DNA of 64,000 nucleotides from Haloprofundus salinisoli (GCF_020097815.1 NZ_CP083664.1:292277-356276); one strand, 5' to 3'; positions 54,519-63,784 are shown, counted from the first letter of the stretch. Notes: generated by a model from the sequence alone, not told the origin. Numbers and translations: made by a program.

Positions 54519-55265
54519 TTATTCTGTATCTATCTCGAAGGGAAATTCGCTCAAACCCTCCTCGTTCGATGTTGGAAGGAGATACTGTTTCCATTCCCGA
54601 GTGCTGGGGTCGCCATAATCTCCAATATCAGGATGAGGTTCGACATCATCATAGTCCGTTAACCGATCTCTGATGACCGAACGAGCTCGCTGGCCTTCCA
54701 TCGTATCTCCGCTAATATCGTCGAGTGTTCTCCGTGGCTGAATAGTTATCTCTAGTCCGTATGGCGTATACCTGCTCTTTCGATCCGTATAGAACGGAGC
54801 GCGCCCGACAATGAACATCGGTTCTCCGGAGAAGCAGAATTCCCACTCGGGATCATTTGGGTCGTCAGGAACGTCGCTAGGCCATGGCTCCGGATCCTGC
54901 CTGTTCAGGAGTTCGAGAACTCTCCAGAATTGATCACGGTACTCCTGTTCACTTTGATCTTCAGTAGTAGGCTCAAAGAAAATCACCAAAGTCGTTCGTT
55001 TGGCTATTGACTGATACCGTTCGAGATACTGTCGCAATCCCTCTCTCACTTTGAGAAGCGCATCACGATTACGAGCATCCCCGGCGAAGAGGTACCGAGC
55101 GGAATCGGTACGTTCAGCTTGGACTGCAAAATGACATGGGTAACGGGTCTCCCGCATCGTTTTTCTAAACTCGAGATATCTCTGTTTCTTCCACGCGATT
55201 AGCTCTCCCGTTTCTATCGCGTTTTCCAATTCCGATTGATTAAACAGTAGCCCATCACTATCCAT
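54519..55265 (-). CDS. YqcI/YcgG family protein
   Basis: 248 aa. RYPCHFAVQAERTDSARYLFAGD, TTLVIFFEPTTED, QFWRVLELLNRQDPEPWPSD, PEWEFCFSGEPMFIVGRAPFYTDRKSR and LEITIQPRRTLDDI are the conserved blocks of the YqcI/YcgG family, whose biochemistry is unknown. It lies 25 bp after the APS kinase fusion on the same strand and ends the sulfation operon, which suggests a link to the sulfated product. Confidence 0.85.
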   Translation of the reverse strand: MDSDGLLFNQSELENAIETGELIAWKKQRYLEFRKTMRETRYPCHFAVQAERTDSARYLFAGDARNRDALLKVREGLRQYLERYQSIAKRTTLVIFFEPTTEDQSEQEYRDQFWRVLELLNRQDPEPWPSDVPDDPNDPEWEFCFSGEPMFIVGRAPFYTDRKSRYTPYGLEITIQPRRTLDDISGDTMEGQRARSVIRDRLTDYDDVEPHPDIGDYGDPSTREWKQYLLPTSNEEGLSEFPFEIDTE

Positions 55266-55290
55266 GATATAAATATCCTTTTCGACTCAC

Positions 55291-56148
55291 TTAATCCTCT
55301 AAGTGCTGTCCCGTGAGGAGCTCGCTTTTCTCGTACTTTTCGCGTGTCTCGGTTCCGCTAATCTCTGCAACCTCCTCGGGAACCGAGACGACCGAGTACC
55401 CGACGTCCCGTCCGATAGCCACCGTATCGACATCTGGGATAATCATCGTCTCGACGTTCGGATGGTCCTCGTAGACGTCCTCGATTAGCTCTCGGCGTTC
55501 CTGTGCGGTGAGTGGGTTCTTTTCGTTGATTTCAGTGTCGCGGATGGCGATAATGACGCTCTTTCCGTTATCAGCGGCTGAATCGATGATCGTCCGGTGG
55601 CCATCGTGGAGTGGTTGCCAGCGACCGATGAAGATGTGGCTCGGATTGAACTTGAGGTCCAGTTCCGTGTTGATCTTCTCGAGGCTCTCCTCCTGCGAGT
55701 ACATCGCCGTCCGAACTTCGAGTCCGGTCTCCTCTCCCTCTGGCTCCTCGAACGGCGCATCGATACCGGTGAATCCCTCGATCTCGCCCTTACGTGCCTT
55801 CTCGTACATTCCCTTTACATCACGTTCCTCACACACTTCGACGGGTGCGTTGACATATACGAACGAGACATCATCGATCGTCTCGGCGATTAGTTCTCGC
55901 TGAGAACGATAAGGGGTGATGAACGACGCGACGACATCGAACCCCTGTTCGTTCAACGCTTGTGCGACTCCAGCTGCCCGTCTGAGGTTCTCGGTTCGAT
56001 CCTCTTTCGAGAATCCGAGATCGGAATTGAGGGTGTCCCGAAGATAGTCCCCGTCCAAGTGGACGGTACTCGGACCGATTAACCCCTCGGCGAGCGTCGT
56101 CTTTCCGGAACATGGCAGTCCGAAGAGCCAAATGGTTTCTCCCGACAT
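55291..56148 (-). CDS. APS kinase fused to HxGH nucleotidyltransferase domain
   Basis: 285 aa. Residues 1-140 are an adenylylsulfate kinase: P-loop GLPCSGKTTLAEGL (9-22), HLDGDYLRDTLNSDLGFSKEDRTENLRRAAGVA, ASFITPYRSQRELI, IDAPFEEP. Residues 165-285 are a nucleotidyltransferase-like domain: IGRWQPLHDGHRTII (HxGH), and EISGTETREKYEK in place of the ISSTxxR motif. The first half makes PAPS for the sulfotransferase upstream; the second, NMNAT-like half has no certain role (perhaps APS formation). Its start shares a base with the small upstream gene (TGATG). Confidence 0.88.
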   Translation of the reverse strand: MSGETIWLFGLPCSGKTTLAEGLIGPSTVHLDGDYLRDTLNSDLGFSKEDRTENLRRAAGVAQALNEQGFDVVASFITPYRSQRELIAETIDDVSFVYVNAPVEVCEERDVKGMYEKARKGEIEGFTGIDAPFEEPEGEETGLEVRTAMYSQEESLEKINTELDLKFNPSHIFIGRWQPLHDGHRTIIDSAADNGKSVIIAIRDTEINEKNPLTAQERRELIEDVYEDHPNVETMIIPDVDTVAIGRDVGYSVVSVPEEVAEISGTETREKYEKSELLTGQHLED

Positions 56149-56309
56149 CAATCGATACCTCCCGTGAGACAGGCGAATCCACCCGCTTCTTTCCGAGTCT
56201 CATCGACAGTCGTGATTTCGACAATATACGCTTCGGCTGGTGTCGACTCCGCATTCGGTGTATCGTTGGGCATGAGTATCGCCTCGTCTGCCGTAATCGT
56301 GAAGTTCAT
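56148..56309 (-). CDS. Small protein translationally coupled to the APS kinase gene
   Basis: 53 aa from the ATG at 56309 (MNFTITADEAILMPND); an in-frame ATG at 56342 would add 11 basic residues. It ends TGATG into the APS kinase start, which supports its being translated. Acidic, no Cys pair, one Cys (GGFACLTGG). No family recognised. It lies between the sulfotransferase and APS kinase genes. Confidence 0.55.
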   Translation of the reverse strand: MNFTITADEAILMPNDTPNAESTPAEAYIVEITTVDETRKEAGGFACLTGGID

Positions 56310-56394
56310 CGTCGTCGATCTCGCCGGTCGTTGCTTCGACATCGACGATTGACGCGAGTCGCCTCAGTGCTGCTTCCATCCTCTGGGGATTCGC

Positions 56395-57618
56395 TCAGAT
56401 CCATTCCGAGTCCTCCGTGTATTCCAGTTCCTCGACCACCTCGGTATACGTCTCGTCGGCTCGATCAAGCGCGCTCTTGACGAGGTCCTCCCTGTCTCGC
56501 CAGCGAGCGTGTCTCGGTTCCTTCGTCGTCATCACCTTATTGGGGCTTTCGACGTTCTCGGAGAGCAGTGTCGACTCGCCAAGATCGGCGAACTTGACGA
56601 TTTCGTTGATGGTGGAGCGAGTGTCGGTGAGAAGATCTTCGAACCGGACTCGAAGGACGTCCTCGAACGCGTCGCGGCCATCGAGGATATGGCGGTGGGC
56701 TTGGGCCCACTGCATCAAGCAGACGTCGATGAGTTTCCCCTCGCGAACCCAGCCCGGCGGGAGATCGTAGCACCACAGCGAGCCGTCGTATCCTTCGAGA
56801 TCCAAATCACCCACGTTGTACGTCTGGAACCCCCTGTTCAACCGCCATCCGTCATAGAGACCGTTGATCGACGCTGCCGGGTTTCGCGTGAGGTGAACGA
56901 CTTTAACATCGGTCTCGGGAAACAGCTGCTCGCGAATCCACGGGAGCCGGTATGCGTCGCCACTCGCTTTCAGTACGAGCGTCCGCTCGAAGTCGTCCGC
57001 TGTGAGACCGCGTTTGTGACGGTGCGAGGAGACGAACGGTCGGTCCTCGATCGTTTCGGTCTCGAACGGACGATTGGCGTCTCGCTCTGCGTATTCATCA
57101 TACTGCAACGGCGAGATTCCGAGCTCCTCGAGTATCTCATTTAGCGACACTCCCTCAAGCAGCTGTTCGCGTATCTGTTCGTACGGGAGCTCTCGATCGG
57201 GAAACTGCAACGGAAGCCGGACGAGCGTGTTATCCACACGATGTGTTCGGTCGCCGGATCGGTCGGTTGCACCAACCTCGGCGAGGAGATTAGTCAGGAG
57301 CGTCTCCCTATCGAACGACTCGAAGTCGGCCGGAACGACGTCGGACTCAAGCGTCGGGTAACAGATCCCGCTCAGAGTGACCCATCGGTCGTGTTCGCCA
57401 TCGAGACTACACGTACCTTCATGGTGTCGGAGAATATCGAAAAGGAGACTACTGCCCCCCCTTGGAGCCGTCACGACGAGCAGTACGCTATCAAAGTCGT
57501 CAACTTGATATTCTGACAGAATCGACTGTTTCTCCTCCGTGATGAATTCGTTTTTTACACGTTCGTAGTTCCGCTTGGCCTGATCTCGGAGATCGTCTGG
57601 CTGTTCTTCAAGACTCAC
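56395..57618 (-). CDS. PAPS-dependent sulfotransferase
   Basis: 407 aa. PAPS-binding 5'-PSB motif TAPRGGSSLLFDIL near residue 50 and 3'-PB motif VVHLTRNPAASINGLYDGW near 245; LRVRFEDLLTD near 330 is the usual Golgi/HepS-type sulfotransferase element. No signal peptide or membrane segment. First gene of an operon with the small protein, APS kinase fusion and YqcI-like protein. The acceptor could be a glycolipid, glycan or small molecule; the sequence does not say. Sulfated glycolipids are common in haloarchaea. Confidence 0.85.
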   Translation of the reverse strand: MSLEEQPDDLRDQAKRNYERVKNEFITEEKQSILSEYQVDDFDSVLLVVTAPRGGSSLLFDILRHHEGTCSLDGEHDRWVTLSGICYPTLESDVVPADFESFDRETLLTNLLAEVGATDRSGDRTHRVDNTLVRLPLQFPDRELPYEQIREQLLEGVSLNEILEELGISPLQYDEYAERDANRPFETETIEDRPFVSSHRHKRGLTADDFERTLVLKASGDAYRLPWIREQLFPETDVKVVHLTRNPAASINGLYDGWRLNRGFQTYNVGDLDLEGYDGSLWCYDLPPGWVREGKLIDVCLMQWAQAHRHILDGRDAFEDVLRVRFEDLLTDTRSTINEIVKFADLGESTLLSENVESPNKVMTTKEPRHARWRDREDLVKSALDRADETYTEVVEELEYTEDSEWI

Positions 57619-57711
57619 TGGCCGGCACCTCCCGACGTTTCCACCGAATCAATCCATAGTCGGAACCGACGGTTCTGTTTCATTGATCGTAGTCGAGCGG
57701 TCATACTTTGG

Positions 57712-57990
57712 TTATTCTTCAGCCCTGGCCTCTTCCGCGGCTTGAAGACCGTGGAATCCGGATACCGCATTTCGGGTATTGTAGCCTTCGACGTTCCAAC
57801 CCGCACTCGGGGGGAGCCGGTAACACGTCGGGGGAGCTTGCGTTTCCTCCCTCGTAGGGCTGTGGCCTGCCCAACGAGACGCCGTCGGAACCCGTGGCAT
57901 CGTCGTGTGACGAACAGACCACATTTGTTGCCACCTCCTGTCTGTTTGGGGGCGACGCTCACCGATTCCATAGCAGTCTATGGTACAGCG
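57712..57990 (-). pseudogene. Decayed 3' end of an IS200/IS605-type tnpB element (first)
   Basis: The minus strand ends GGATTCC...GGTCTTCA-AGCCGCGGAAGAGG, the hairpin layout of haloarchaeal TnpB element right ends, and has in frame NVEGYNTRNAVSGFHGLQAAEEA ahead of it. No CxxC zinc part or catalytic block remains. The identification rests on the likeness of the end hairpin to the better one at 59090-59120. Confidence 0.45.
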
Positions 57991-58197
57991 AGGCACACTA
58001 AAATGATTCTGGTGGGTAGCTCGAAATCTCGGTCGGGGTCGTTGAGGAGATCAAAGCTAGCGGTAGGAACAATCGGTCGCGCGTCGGGTCAGCGTTGCCC
58101 TCGTTACCGTCTACAATGTCGTTGATGGAATACTACCGAAGAACCACGTAGGCTAATGGTAGTAGAACTCCAATACAGAAGCGGTAATTAATGAACT

Positions 58198-59010
58198 ATG
58201 GAAGGATCGATCTACGCGGATTTGCACGTCCACACAACGAACTCTGACGGTGAACTCGCTCTCGATGAGATTCCAGCTGCAGCGGCTAAAGCAGGCATCA
58301 CCGCTGTCGCCATCACCGACCACGATAGAATCCAACCCGAGCTGGACGCGCCGCTTGTGCGAGTCGATGGCATCGACATTATCCACGGCATCGAACTTCG
58401 CGTCGAGGTTGAATCGCTCTCCGAGCGAATCGACTTACTCGGGTACGGTGTGACGGAATTACCCGCGCTCTGTGCCGAACTCGACCGCCTTCAGGCGAAC
58501 CGTAAGACCCGCGGCGCACGCATCGTCGAACTAGTTGAGCGTGAACTGGATATCGCGCTCGATATAGAAGTCCACGAAGGCACCGGTCGACCACACATCG
58601 CCCGCGCGATCGATGCTCACTCTGAGACAGACCTTTCATACCAGGACACGTTTGACGAACTTATCGGTGATAGCGGCCCTTGTCACGTACCACGCGAAGT
58701 TCCCTCGTTCGAGAGAGGGGTTTCACTCCTTTCCGAAGCGTGCAACGTAGTCAGCCTCGCACACCCTTACCGTTACAGCGACCCCGATGCAGTGCTTGGT
58801 CTGGCTACTCGACTCGACGCGGTGGAATCTCGCTACCCGTATTCGGCCTCCAATACCGCCTGCCACTCCGATTGCGACATACGAACGGTCGAACGGCACA
58901 ACCTCCTCATTACCGGTGGAAGCGACGCTCACCAAAAGGACCTTGGGCAGACAGGGCTGACCAAGTCGGAGTACGAGCGGTTACTCGATGTAGGCGGATT
59001 TGGAGCATAA
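58198..59010 (+). CDS. PHP domain metal-dependent phosphoesterase
   Basis: 270 aa. Metal-binding motifs DLHVHTTNSDGEL (near residue 8), ITDHDRI (40), HGIELRVE (62), SLAHPYRY (190) and GGSDAHQKDLGQTG (250) are complete. Closest to the PHP-like phosphodiesterases/RNase AM group. It lies between two decayed TnpB ends, both on the other strand, so it may have come in or been left as a passenger. Substrate unknown. Confidence 0.9.
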   Translation: MEGSIYADLHVHTTNSDGELALDEIPAAAAKAGITAVAITDHDRIQPELDAPLVRVDGIDIIHGIELRVEVESLSERIDLLGYGVTELPALCAELDRLQANRKTRGARIVELVERELDIALDIEVHEGTGRPHIARAIDAHSETDLSYQDTFDELIGDSGPCHVPREVPSFERGVSLLSEACNVVSLAHPYRYSDPDAVLGLATRLDAVESRYPYSASNTACHSDCDIRTVERHNLLITGGSDAHQKDLGQTGLTKSEYERLLDVGGFGA

Positions 59011-59084
59011 AATATCATCCTGGATGGAGTACGTCTCACTATCGGTCCACCCATTAAGCATTGTTTCGATTTCCTCCGTCTTGA

Positions 59085-59125
59085 CCTCTCCCGCGCCTGA
59101 AGACGCCGGAATCCCACCACGGAAT
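59085..59125 (-). mobile_element. Right-end hairpin of a TnpB element
   Basis: The minus strand reads GATTCCGGCGTCTTCAGGCGCGGGAG, a hairpin with TTCA loop typical of the right end of haloarchaeal IS605/IS1341 elements (given here in two parts: GATTCCGGCGTCTTCA, then GGCGCGGGAG). It lies 35 bp past the stop of the TnpB remnant, as expected for element end and guide-RNA scaffold. Confidence 0.6.
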
Positions 59126-59157
59126 TTCAGGCCGAGTGTTCACCCGAACCTACGGTT

Positions 59158-59334
59158 TCAAGACGCATACGTTCCACGCGTCACCTGCTGAGTGTCGGCA
59201 TCAGCTTGGCTGTCTTGTGGCGCGGTCAAACGCGCCTCATCCTCAGCTAAGTCATCGTCGTTCTCGTATTTTCTGGAACGACTCTCTCCGCTGAAATAGC
59301 GGTCAGCAATATTCACCGCGCCGTTCACTCGAGA
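59158..59334 (-). pseudogene. TnpB (IS200/IS605 family) C-terminal remnant
   Basis: The minus frame ends with VNGAVNIADRYFSGESRS, then DDDLAEDEARLTAPQDSQ and DTQQVTRGTYAS before the stop. This is the usual C-terminal tail of haloarchaeal TnpB (DVNGAxNIADRY...LTAPQDSQADAxTQQ...GTYAS), including the catalytic-loop Asn after the lost zinc ribbon. A stop codon precedes the first residues, and the rest of the gene is absent. Confidence 0.85.
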
Positions 59335-59389
59335 CTACAGCTAAGATTTGGCTAAAAGACTTATCCGCATTGCGGGCAGATTTCCTTCG

Positions 59390-59944
59390 ATGTCAGATGT
59401 TGTAATCGTCGGCGGAGGCCCCGCCGGTCTCAGTACTGCACTGTTTACCGCGAAGGATGGGCTTGAAACCGCCGTCTTCGACACTGACGAAACGTGGATG
59501 CACAAGGCTAAGCTATATAACTACCTTGCTATTGAAGAAATTGGGGGGACAGAGTTCATAGACAGGTCCCGCGACCAAGTCAAACGCTTCGATGCTGATC
59601 TTCGCATTGGGGAGGAGGTAACCGACGTTGAGCAAGATGAAGACGGTTTCACCATAAGAACCGACGACGGTGAGTACGACGCCACATACGTCGTTTTCGC
59701 GACCGGTACAGCCACTGAACTTCCGGAACAGCTTGGTTGTGAGATCACCGAGGAGGGTCTCGTCGACGTCGACTTGAACATGCGGACTAGCATCGAGAAC
59801 GCTTTCGCAGTCGGATCAATGATCCGCGACCAAAAGTGGGAAGCAATCATCTCCGCTGGAGATGGTGGCGCAGCTGCCCTCCAGATCCTAAGTAACGAGG
59901 CAGGTGAACCTGTCCACGACTTCGATACACCTGACGAGGAGTGA
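59390..59944 (+). CDS. Small FAD-dependent oxidoreductase (thioredoxin reductase-like half)
   Basis: 184 aa. FAD-binding MSDVVIVGGGPAGLSTALFTAKDGLETAVFDTD, VVFATGTATELPEQ and the second FAD motif IENAFAVGSMIRDQKWEAIISAGDGGAAALQIL are those of the thioredoxin-reductase fold. The NADPH domain and the redox-active CxxC are missing, so it is half the normal length. Such short proteins are frequent in Halobacteria, so this is not a truncation. Start at 59390. Role unknown. Confidence 0.85.
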   Translation: MSDVVIVGGGPAGLSTALFTAKDGLETAVFDTDETWMHKAKLYNYLAIEEIGGTEFIDRSRDQVKRFDADLRIGEEVTDVEQDEDGFTIRTDDGEYDATYVVFATGTATELPEQLGCEITEEGLVDVDLNMRTSIENAFAVGSMIRDQKWEAIISAGDGGAAALQILSNEAGEPVHDFDTPDEE

Positions 59945-60142
59945 CTCTACTCTAGAATCTCACTCGGACTTGAGACAATACTCGCTTTCAGAGCAGGATA
60001 ATCAAGAATCCCACTCTGGCTATTAGCCCTGGGAATTGGTGAAATAGCTGTCACAGTTTTGTACGAAGAGGTGGCTACTAACCCAAATAATTGCAACATC
60101 GTTGACTCGTCCAGCAAGTCCAAGAATACGTTCGGATAGGAA

Positions 60143-60400
60143 ACGGTACTCTGTGACGCACAGTTCGACACGCAATCGGTGTATCAGACACTGTCGAATC
60201 TCGGCGTGAGCTACCTGATTCCAAAGCGGTCATTCAGCGCTGAGCAAAACGTAATCGAGAAGATAGGGAATGCTAGTCAGAACGTCGCGATTGAACGTCT
60301 GTCGGTCCGTGTTGAGCAAGGGTCGCACGCAATACGGTTGCTGTACGGGGTATCAACGAAGGAAATGGAACGGCAGTGTTCGCGACGAACGGTTCATTGC
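60143..60400 (+). pseudogene. DDE (IS4-like/ISH) transposase fragment
   Basis: Frame reads TVLCDAQFDTQSVYQTLSNLG, VSYLIPKRSFSAEQNVIEKI, VAIERLSVRVEQGSHAIRLLYG, the part of haloarchaeal ISH transposases around the second catalytic Asp (LCDREFDS..VxQTLSNLGVNYLIPKR). A frameshift follows near 60358: the next segment GNGTAVFATN is in another frame, after which the likeness fades. No ends or intact flanks were seen. Confidence 0.8.
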
Positions 60401-60693
60401 CCCTGAGTCGTTCTATTGGCGTATATTCGCCGCTGGAATGTCCACGAGAGGACAATCGGAGAGGGGAAGCAGATTTCCCCGGTAGTATTGAGAGTATTTC
60501 ATAGCCCGAGAACTACTCGAAAACCGCCGATAAAAATTGTCTCTGGCCATCTTCTGAAGGGATAGGAAGCTACGAGAACACTCAGTCCAATGTCTGATCG
60601 TGTTCCTGTGTTGGATGGTGATTGCCAGTAGAGGAGAAACGGCCTTCTCCAAAGCCCTATATCCAATTCTTCCGTCTCTCTATACGGATTAAC

Positions 60694-61827
60694 ATGGTTG
60701 ACCAAGAGCTCCACCGAGGATTAGAAGGCATCGCCGTCGCGGAAACACGGCTCAGTGCTATCGACGGCGAGGCTGGTGAACTCACTATCGGGGGATACCC
60801 TGTTGATGAACTTGCCAAGAACGCGATCTACGAGGAAAGCGTTTTCCTGTTGTTCAACGACCGACTCCCAACTAAATCGGAACTCGAATCGTTCTGCGCG
60901 GAACTCGCTGGCTATCGGAAAATCTCCAAGGAAGTCGAACAGGTGCTTCGACAGGCGGCGCGAGAAAACGCGGACGCGATGGACGCTCTGCGAATGGGTG
61001 TGGCCGCAGCCAATCTTGGCTTCGACTCGACGGAATCGCCGGACCACGCCAAGCGACTGGTGAGTGTGATCCCAACCATCGTCACGACGTATTCGCGATA
61101 TCGCTCAGGTGAAGAGCCGGTACAACCACGTGACGACCTCGGCCACGCTGCAAACTACCTCTATATGCTGTCCGGCGAAGAGCCTGACCCCGCAGCTGTG
61201 AGAGGGCTCGAAACCTACCTTAATACGGTCGTTGACCACGGGCTGAATGCATCCACCTTCGTCGCTCGGTCTATCGCGTCGTCCGATTCAGACCTCGTTT
61301 CAGCGGTAACGGGTGCAGTAGGGTCACTAAAGGGACCGCTTCACGGTGGAGCGCCTGGACCGGTTTTGGAGATGCTCCTCACAGTACACGAATCTGGCGA
61401 CCCGGAGGGTTATGTGCAGGAGAAACTCGACTCCGGTGAGCGACTTATGGGCTTTGGACACCGAGTCTATCGTACGCGCGATCCCCGTGCAGAGGTCCTC
61501 TCCCGCGCCGCTGAACGGTTCTATTCCGGATCGGGTGACGAAGCGTTCTTCGAATTTGTCGAAGAATTCGAAGAGACTGCGGTCAGCCGACTGTCCGACC
61601 ACAAGCCTGACCGAAAACTCGAAACAAACGTTGAGTTCTACACGGCTGTGCTTCTGTATGGAGTTGCCATCCCACAGGAGTTGTTTACGACCACTTTCGC
61701 CGTGTCACGAGTCGGTGGTTGGACGGCTCATTGCCTTGAGCAGGCAGCAGATAACAAGATAATTCGCCCTGTGTCTATCTACGTTGGTGACCATGACCGG
61801 TCTTGGACCCCAGCAGATAACCGCTAG
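60694..61827 (+). CDS. Citrate synthase
   Basis: 377 aa type II-like archaeal citrate synthase. ELHRGLEGIAVAETRLSAIDGEAGELTIGGYPVDELA at the N-terminus; active-site His in VVDHGLNAST, GPLHGGAPGPVLEML, MGFGHRVYRTRDPRA, and RPVSIYVG. Catalytic Asp region FYTAVLLYGVAIPQELFTT. Start at 60694. It sits among decayed insertion sequences, which points to an extra (non-chromosomal-core) copy; a 2-methylcitrate synthase role cannot be excluded. Confidence 0.92.
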   Translation: MVDQELHRGLEGIAVAETRLSAIDGEAGELTIGGYPVDELAKNAIYEESVFLLFNDRLPTKSELESFCAELAGYRKISKEVEQVLRQAARENADAMDALRMGVAAANLGFDSTESPDHAKRLVSVIPTIVTTYSRYRSGEEPVQPRDDLGHAANYLYMLSGEEPDPAAVRGLETYLNTVVDHGLNASTFVARSIASSDSDLVSAVTGAVGSLKGPLHGGAPGPVLEMLLTVHESGDPEGYVQEKLDSGERLMGFGHRVYRTRDPRAEVLSRAAERFYSGSGDEAFFEFVEEFEETAVSRLSDHKPDRKLETNVEFYTAVLLYGVAIPQELFTTTFAVSRVGGWTAHCLEQAADNKIIRPVSIYVGDHDRSWTPADNR

Positions 61828-62403
61828 CCAACATCATACCGTTTAATAGGCAAATGATCGTCAACGAATCGTCTGACTGATACATACATCGTTAGAATTG
61901 AACTCCATAGCCATCTCCGTAAGCAGCGTACCCTCGGTGAGGCACTTAGTTCTCTGGACGGCCCGTTCGACAAACTCATTGATAGTTACCCAGAGTGGCA
62001 TGCTGCCCCTACCTGTTCCATGGAGTGCTCAAACTATTCCTCTATCTGGAAGTGACGGGCCAGAGCTATCGAATCTCAACGTAAACGATCTCATCCTGAA
62101 GCGGATCTCTCCAATGAAAACGAAGTCTGTTCTGAATCTGGGCCATCCTCCGAGACTGTGTGGGGCTTCTAAAGGCAGATTGTATATTGCAGAATAGAAT
62201 TTATCGCCATTTCCACTGATGTATCCGTCGATAATTGGTGTTCACACAGACCGTGAGAGTCTGTTAGAACCCAAAATATATACGCAATCTGTCTGAATAG
62301 GCGTAACATCCGAAAATGCCCGTCTTAGAACGTAGCTCCGCGCAGCGAGGCTGCTACCCCCGAAAACTGGTTGGCCGACGCCGAAGAGAGGAGGAGCGCG
62401 ACC
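61828..62403. other. Gene-free stretch before the integrase
   Basis: 576 bp. One frame near 61890-62056 (IELHSHLRKQRTLGEALSSL, DGPFDKLIDSYPEWH) has coding character but no start codon and ends at TGA; its origin is not recognised and it may be another relic. AATATATACGC at 62275-62285 is a TATA candidate for the integrase-like gene. Confidence 0.4.
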
Positions 62404-63702
62404 GTGAGTGAGTCCCTCGGCGCATCCAAACACGAGTTGGAAGATATCGACGACATCCAGTGGACGCTTCTCGATCTCGACGAACTCGTCGACGCTTACT
62501 GGGCAGTCGTCGCCCCGTTGCTGGAGGCAGACGGGCAGAATCCACGGCGAGAGAAGCCGACACACCAGTGGCTTCGATCACAGGGGCTCCGACCGCTGCT
62601 GTACGCGCTTCGTGAGTATCACGACAAGACGTTTGCGCAGTTTTGGACCGAGACCCTGAACCTTGAAGCAGCTGACACCGTCTACGAGTGGGCGACCGAC
62701 GACGAACGCACGCTCGAAGCCGTCGAGTCATTTCTCTCGTCGCGTCGAGAGCGCAAAGGACTCGCCGAATCGTCGATCGAGACGCTTCGTTACCGACTGA
62801 ACCGATATATCGAGGCGTATCGAACCGTAAACGAGACGGACGATCTGGTGACACCAATCGCCCGCGAGAGCGACGTTCCCGCGTACAAAGCCGTGGACGC
62901 TTGCTGGGCGGCGTTCGACCGACTCCACGCCGAACTCGACAGTCCACAGACCAAACGTCGGATTCACCTCGCCGTCTCGAACTGGTACGCACACCTCATC
63001 CGCCGAAAGTGGGCGAGCGTAAACCCGGCGGACGGACTCGACGACGAGTTCGACTGGTCTCGGTCGGACAACGGCGAAGCGTCGGATACGCCGTGTCTGT
63101 CGAGCACGCACGTGAAAGCGCTCTACCAGGCTGCCGGCGACCACGAAGAACGCTTGCTCGTGCTCGCACTCTGTGCGTGGGGACTCCGACCGAACGAAGT
63201 CGCACGACTGCACATCGATCAGTTCGTCGTTGACGTTCCCGACGGCGACGTCCCGTATATCGATTTCCGAGAGCGAAAGAACGGACCCGGTGAGGTGTCG
63301 TTGTTGTACGGACGGACGGAACTCGACCGTCGTCTCGCGGCCAGAGCCGACAGCGAAGACTGGAGCGGCTATCTGTTTCCGTCCCCGCACGCGTCTCGCA
63401 AGCACATCTCTCGGTGGACGGTCTGGAACCGATTTACCGAGTTGGCCGAACGTGCAGAGTTGCCCGACGAGATCGACGGCGTCTCACCCGTCCCGAAGAT
63501 GGGTCGTCGATTCTGGTACGACGCCTACTCCGCGTCGCTCGACGTGGTGCTCGGGAGCCTCGACGAGATCGCCGCCGAGCAAGGGAGTTCGAGCGCCGAA
63601 GTCGTCCTTCAGAACTATCTCTCGGACTCCCGAGCGCGTCACCTTCGACGTGAGTACATGCGCGAACAGTTAGCCGAAGCGTTCGAAACTAATGAAGTTT
63701 GA
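62404..63702 (+). CDS. Tyrosine recombinase/integrase-like protein
   Basis: 432 aa from a GTG at 62404; a TTG at 62371 is the only other upstream start. An N-terminal SAM-like core-binding part (FLSSRRERKGLAESSIETLRYRLNRYIEAY) is followed by a catalytic-like part: LALCAWGLRPNEVARLHIDQF (first Arg), SLLYGRTELDRRL, KHISRWTVWNRF, and RRFWYDAYSASL ... YLSDSRARHLRREYMREQ (candidate Arg and Tyr). The second His-x-x-Arg box is weak, so activity is uncertain. It lies directly before a tandem repeat region. Confidence 0.75.
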   Translation: MSESLGASKHELEDIDDIQWTLLDLDELVDAYWAVVAPLLEADGQNPRREKPTHQWLRSQGLRPLLYALREYHDKTFAQFWTETLNLEAADTVYEWATDDERTLEAVESFLSSRRERKGLAESSIETLRYRLNRYIEAYRTVNETDDLVTPIARESDVPAYKAVDACWAAFDRLHAELDSPQTKRRIHLAVSNWYAHLIRRKWASVNPADGLDDEFDWSRSDNGEASDTPCLSSTHVKALYQAAGDHEERLLVLALCAWGLRPNEVARLHIDQFVVDVPDGDVPYIDFRERKNGPGEVSLLYGRTELDRRLAARADSEDWSGYLFPSPHASRKHISRWTVWNRFTELAERAELPDEIDGVSPVPKMGRRFWYDAYSASLDVVLGSLDEIAAEQGSSSAEVVLQNYLSDSRARHLRREYMREQLAEAFETNEV

Positions 63703-63739
63703 CCGATGTCCGATGAAGTCCGGCTGAGTCGAATCCATC

Positions 63740-63759
63740 CGACACACGTCGTTGTGTCG
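63740..63759 (+). repeat. Inverted repeat after the integrase-like gene
   Basis: Perfect 7-bp arms CGACACA/TGTGTCG around CGTCGT, 37 bp past the stop. It could be a terminator-like hairpin or a recombinase site. Confidence 0.5.
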
Positions 63760-63784
63760 TTTATGGGATGCAGTCATACAGTAC

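Noticed and set aside
59947..60171. Minus-strand 74-codon frame next to the transposase fragment
   Set aside because: No likeness to a known protein; probably part of the same insertion-sequence debris.
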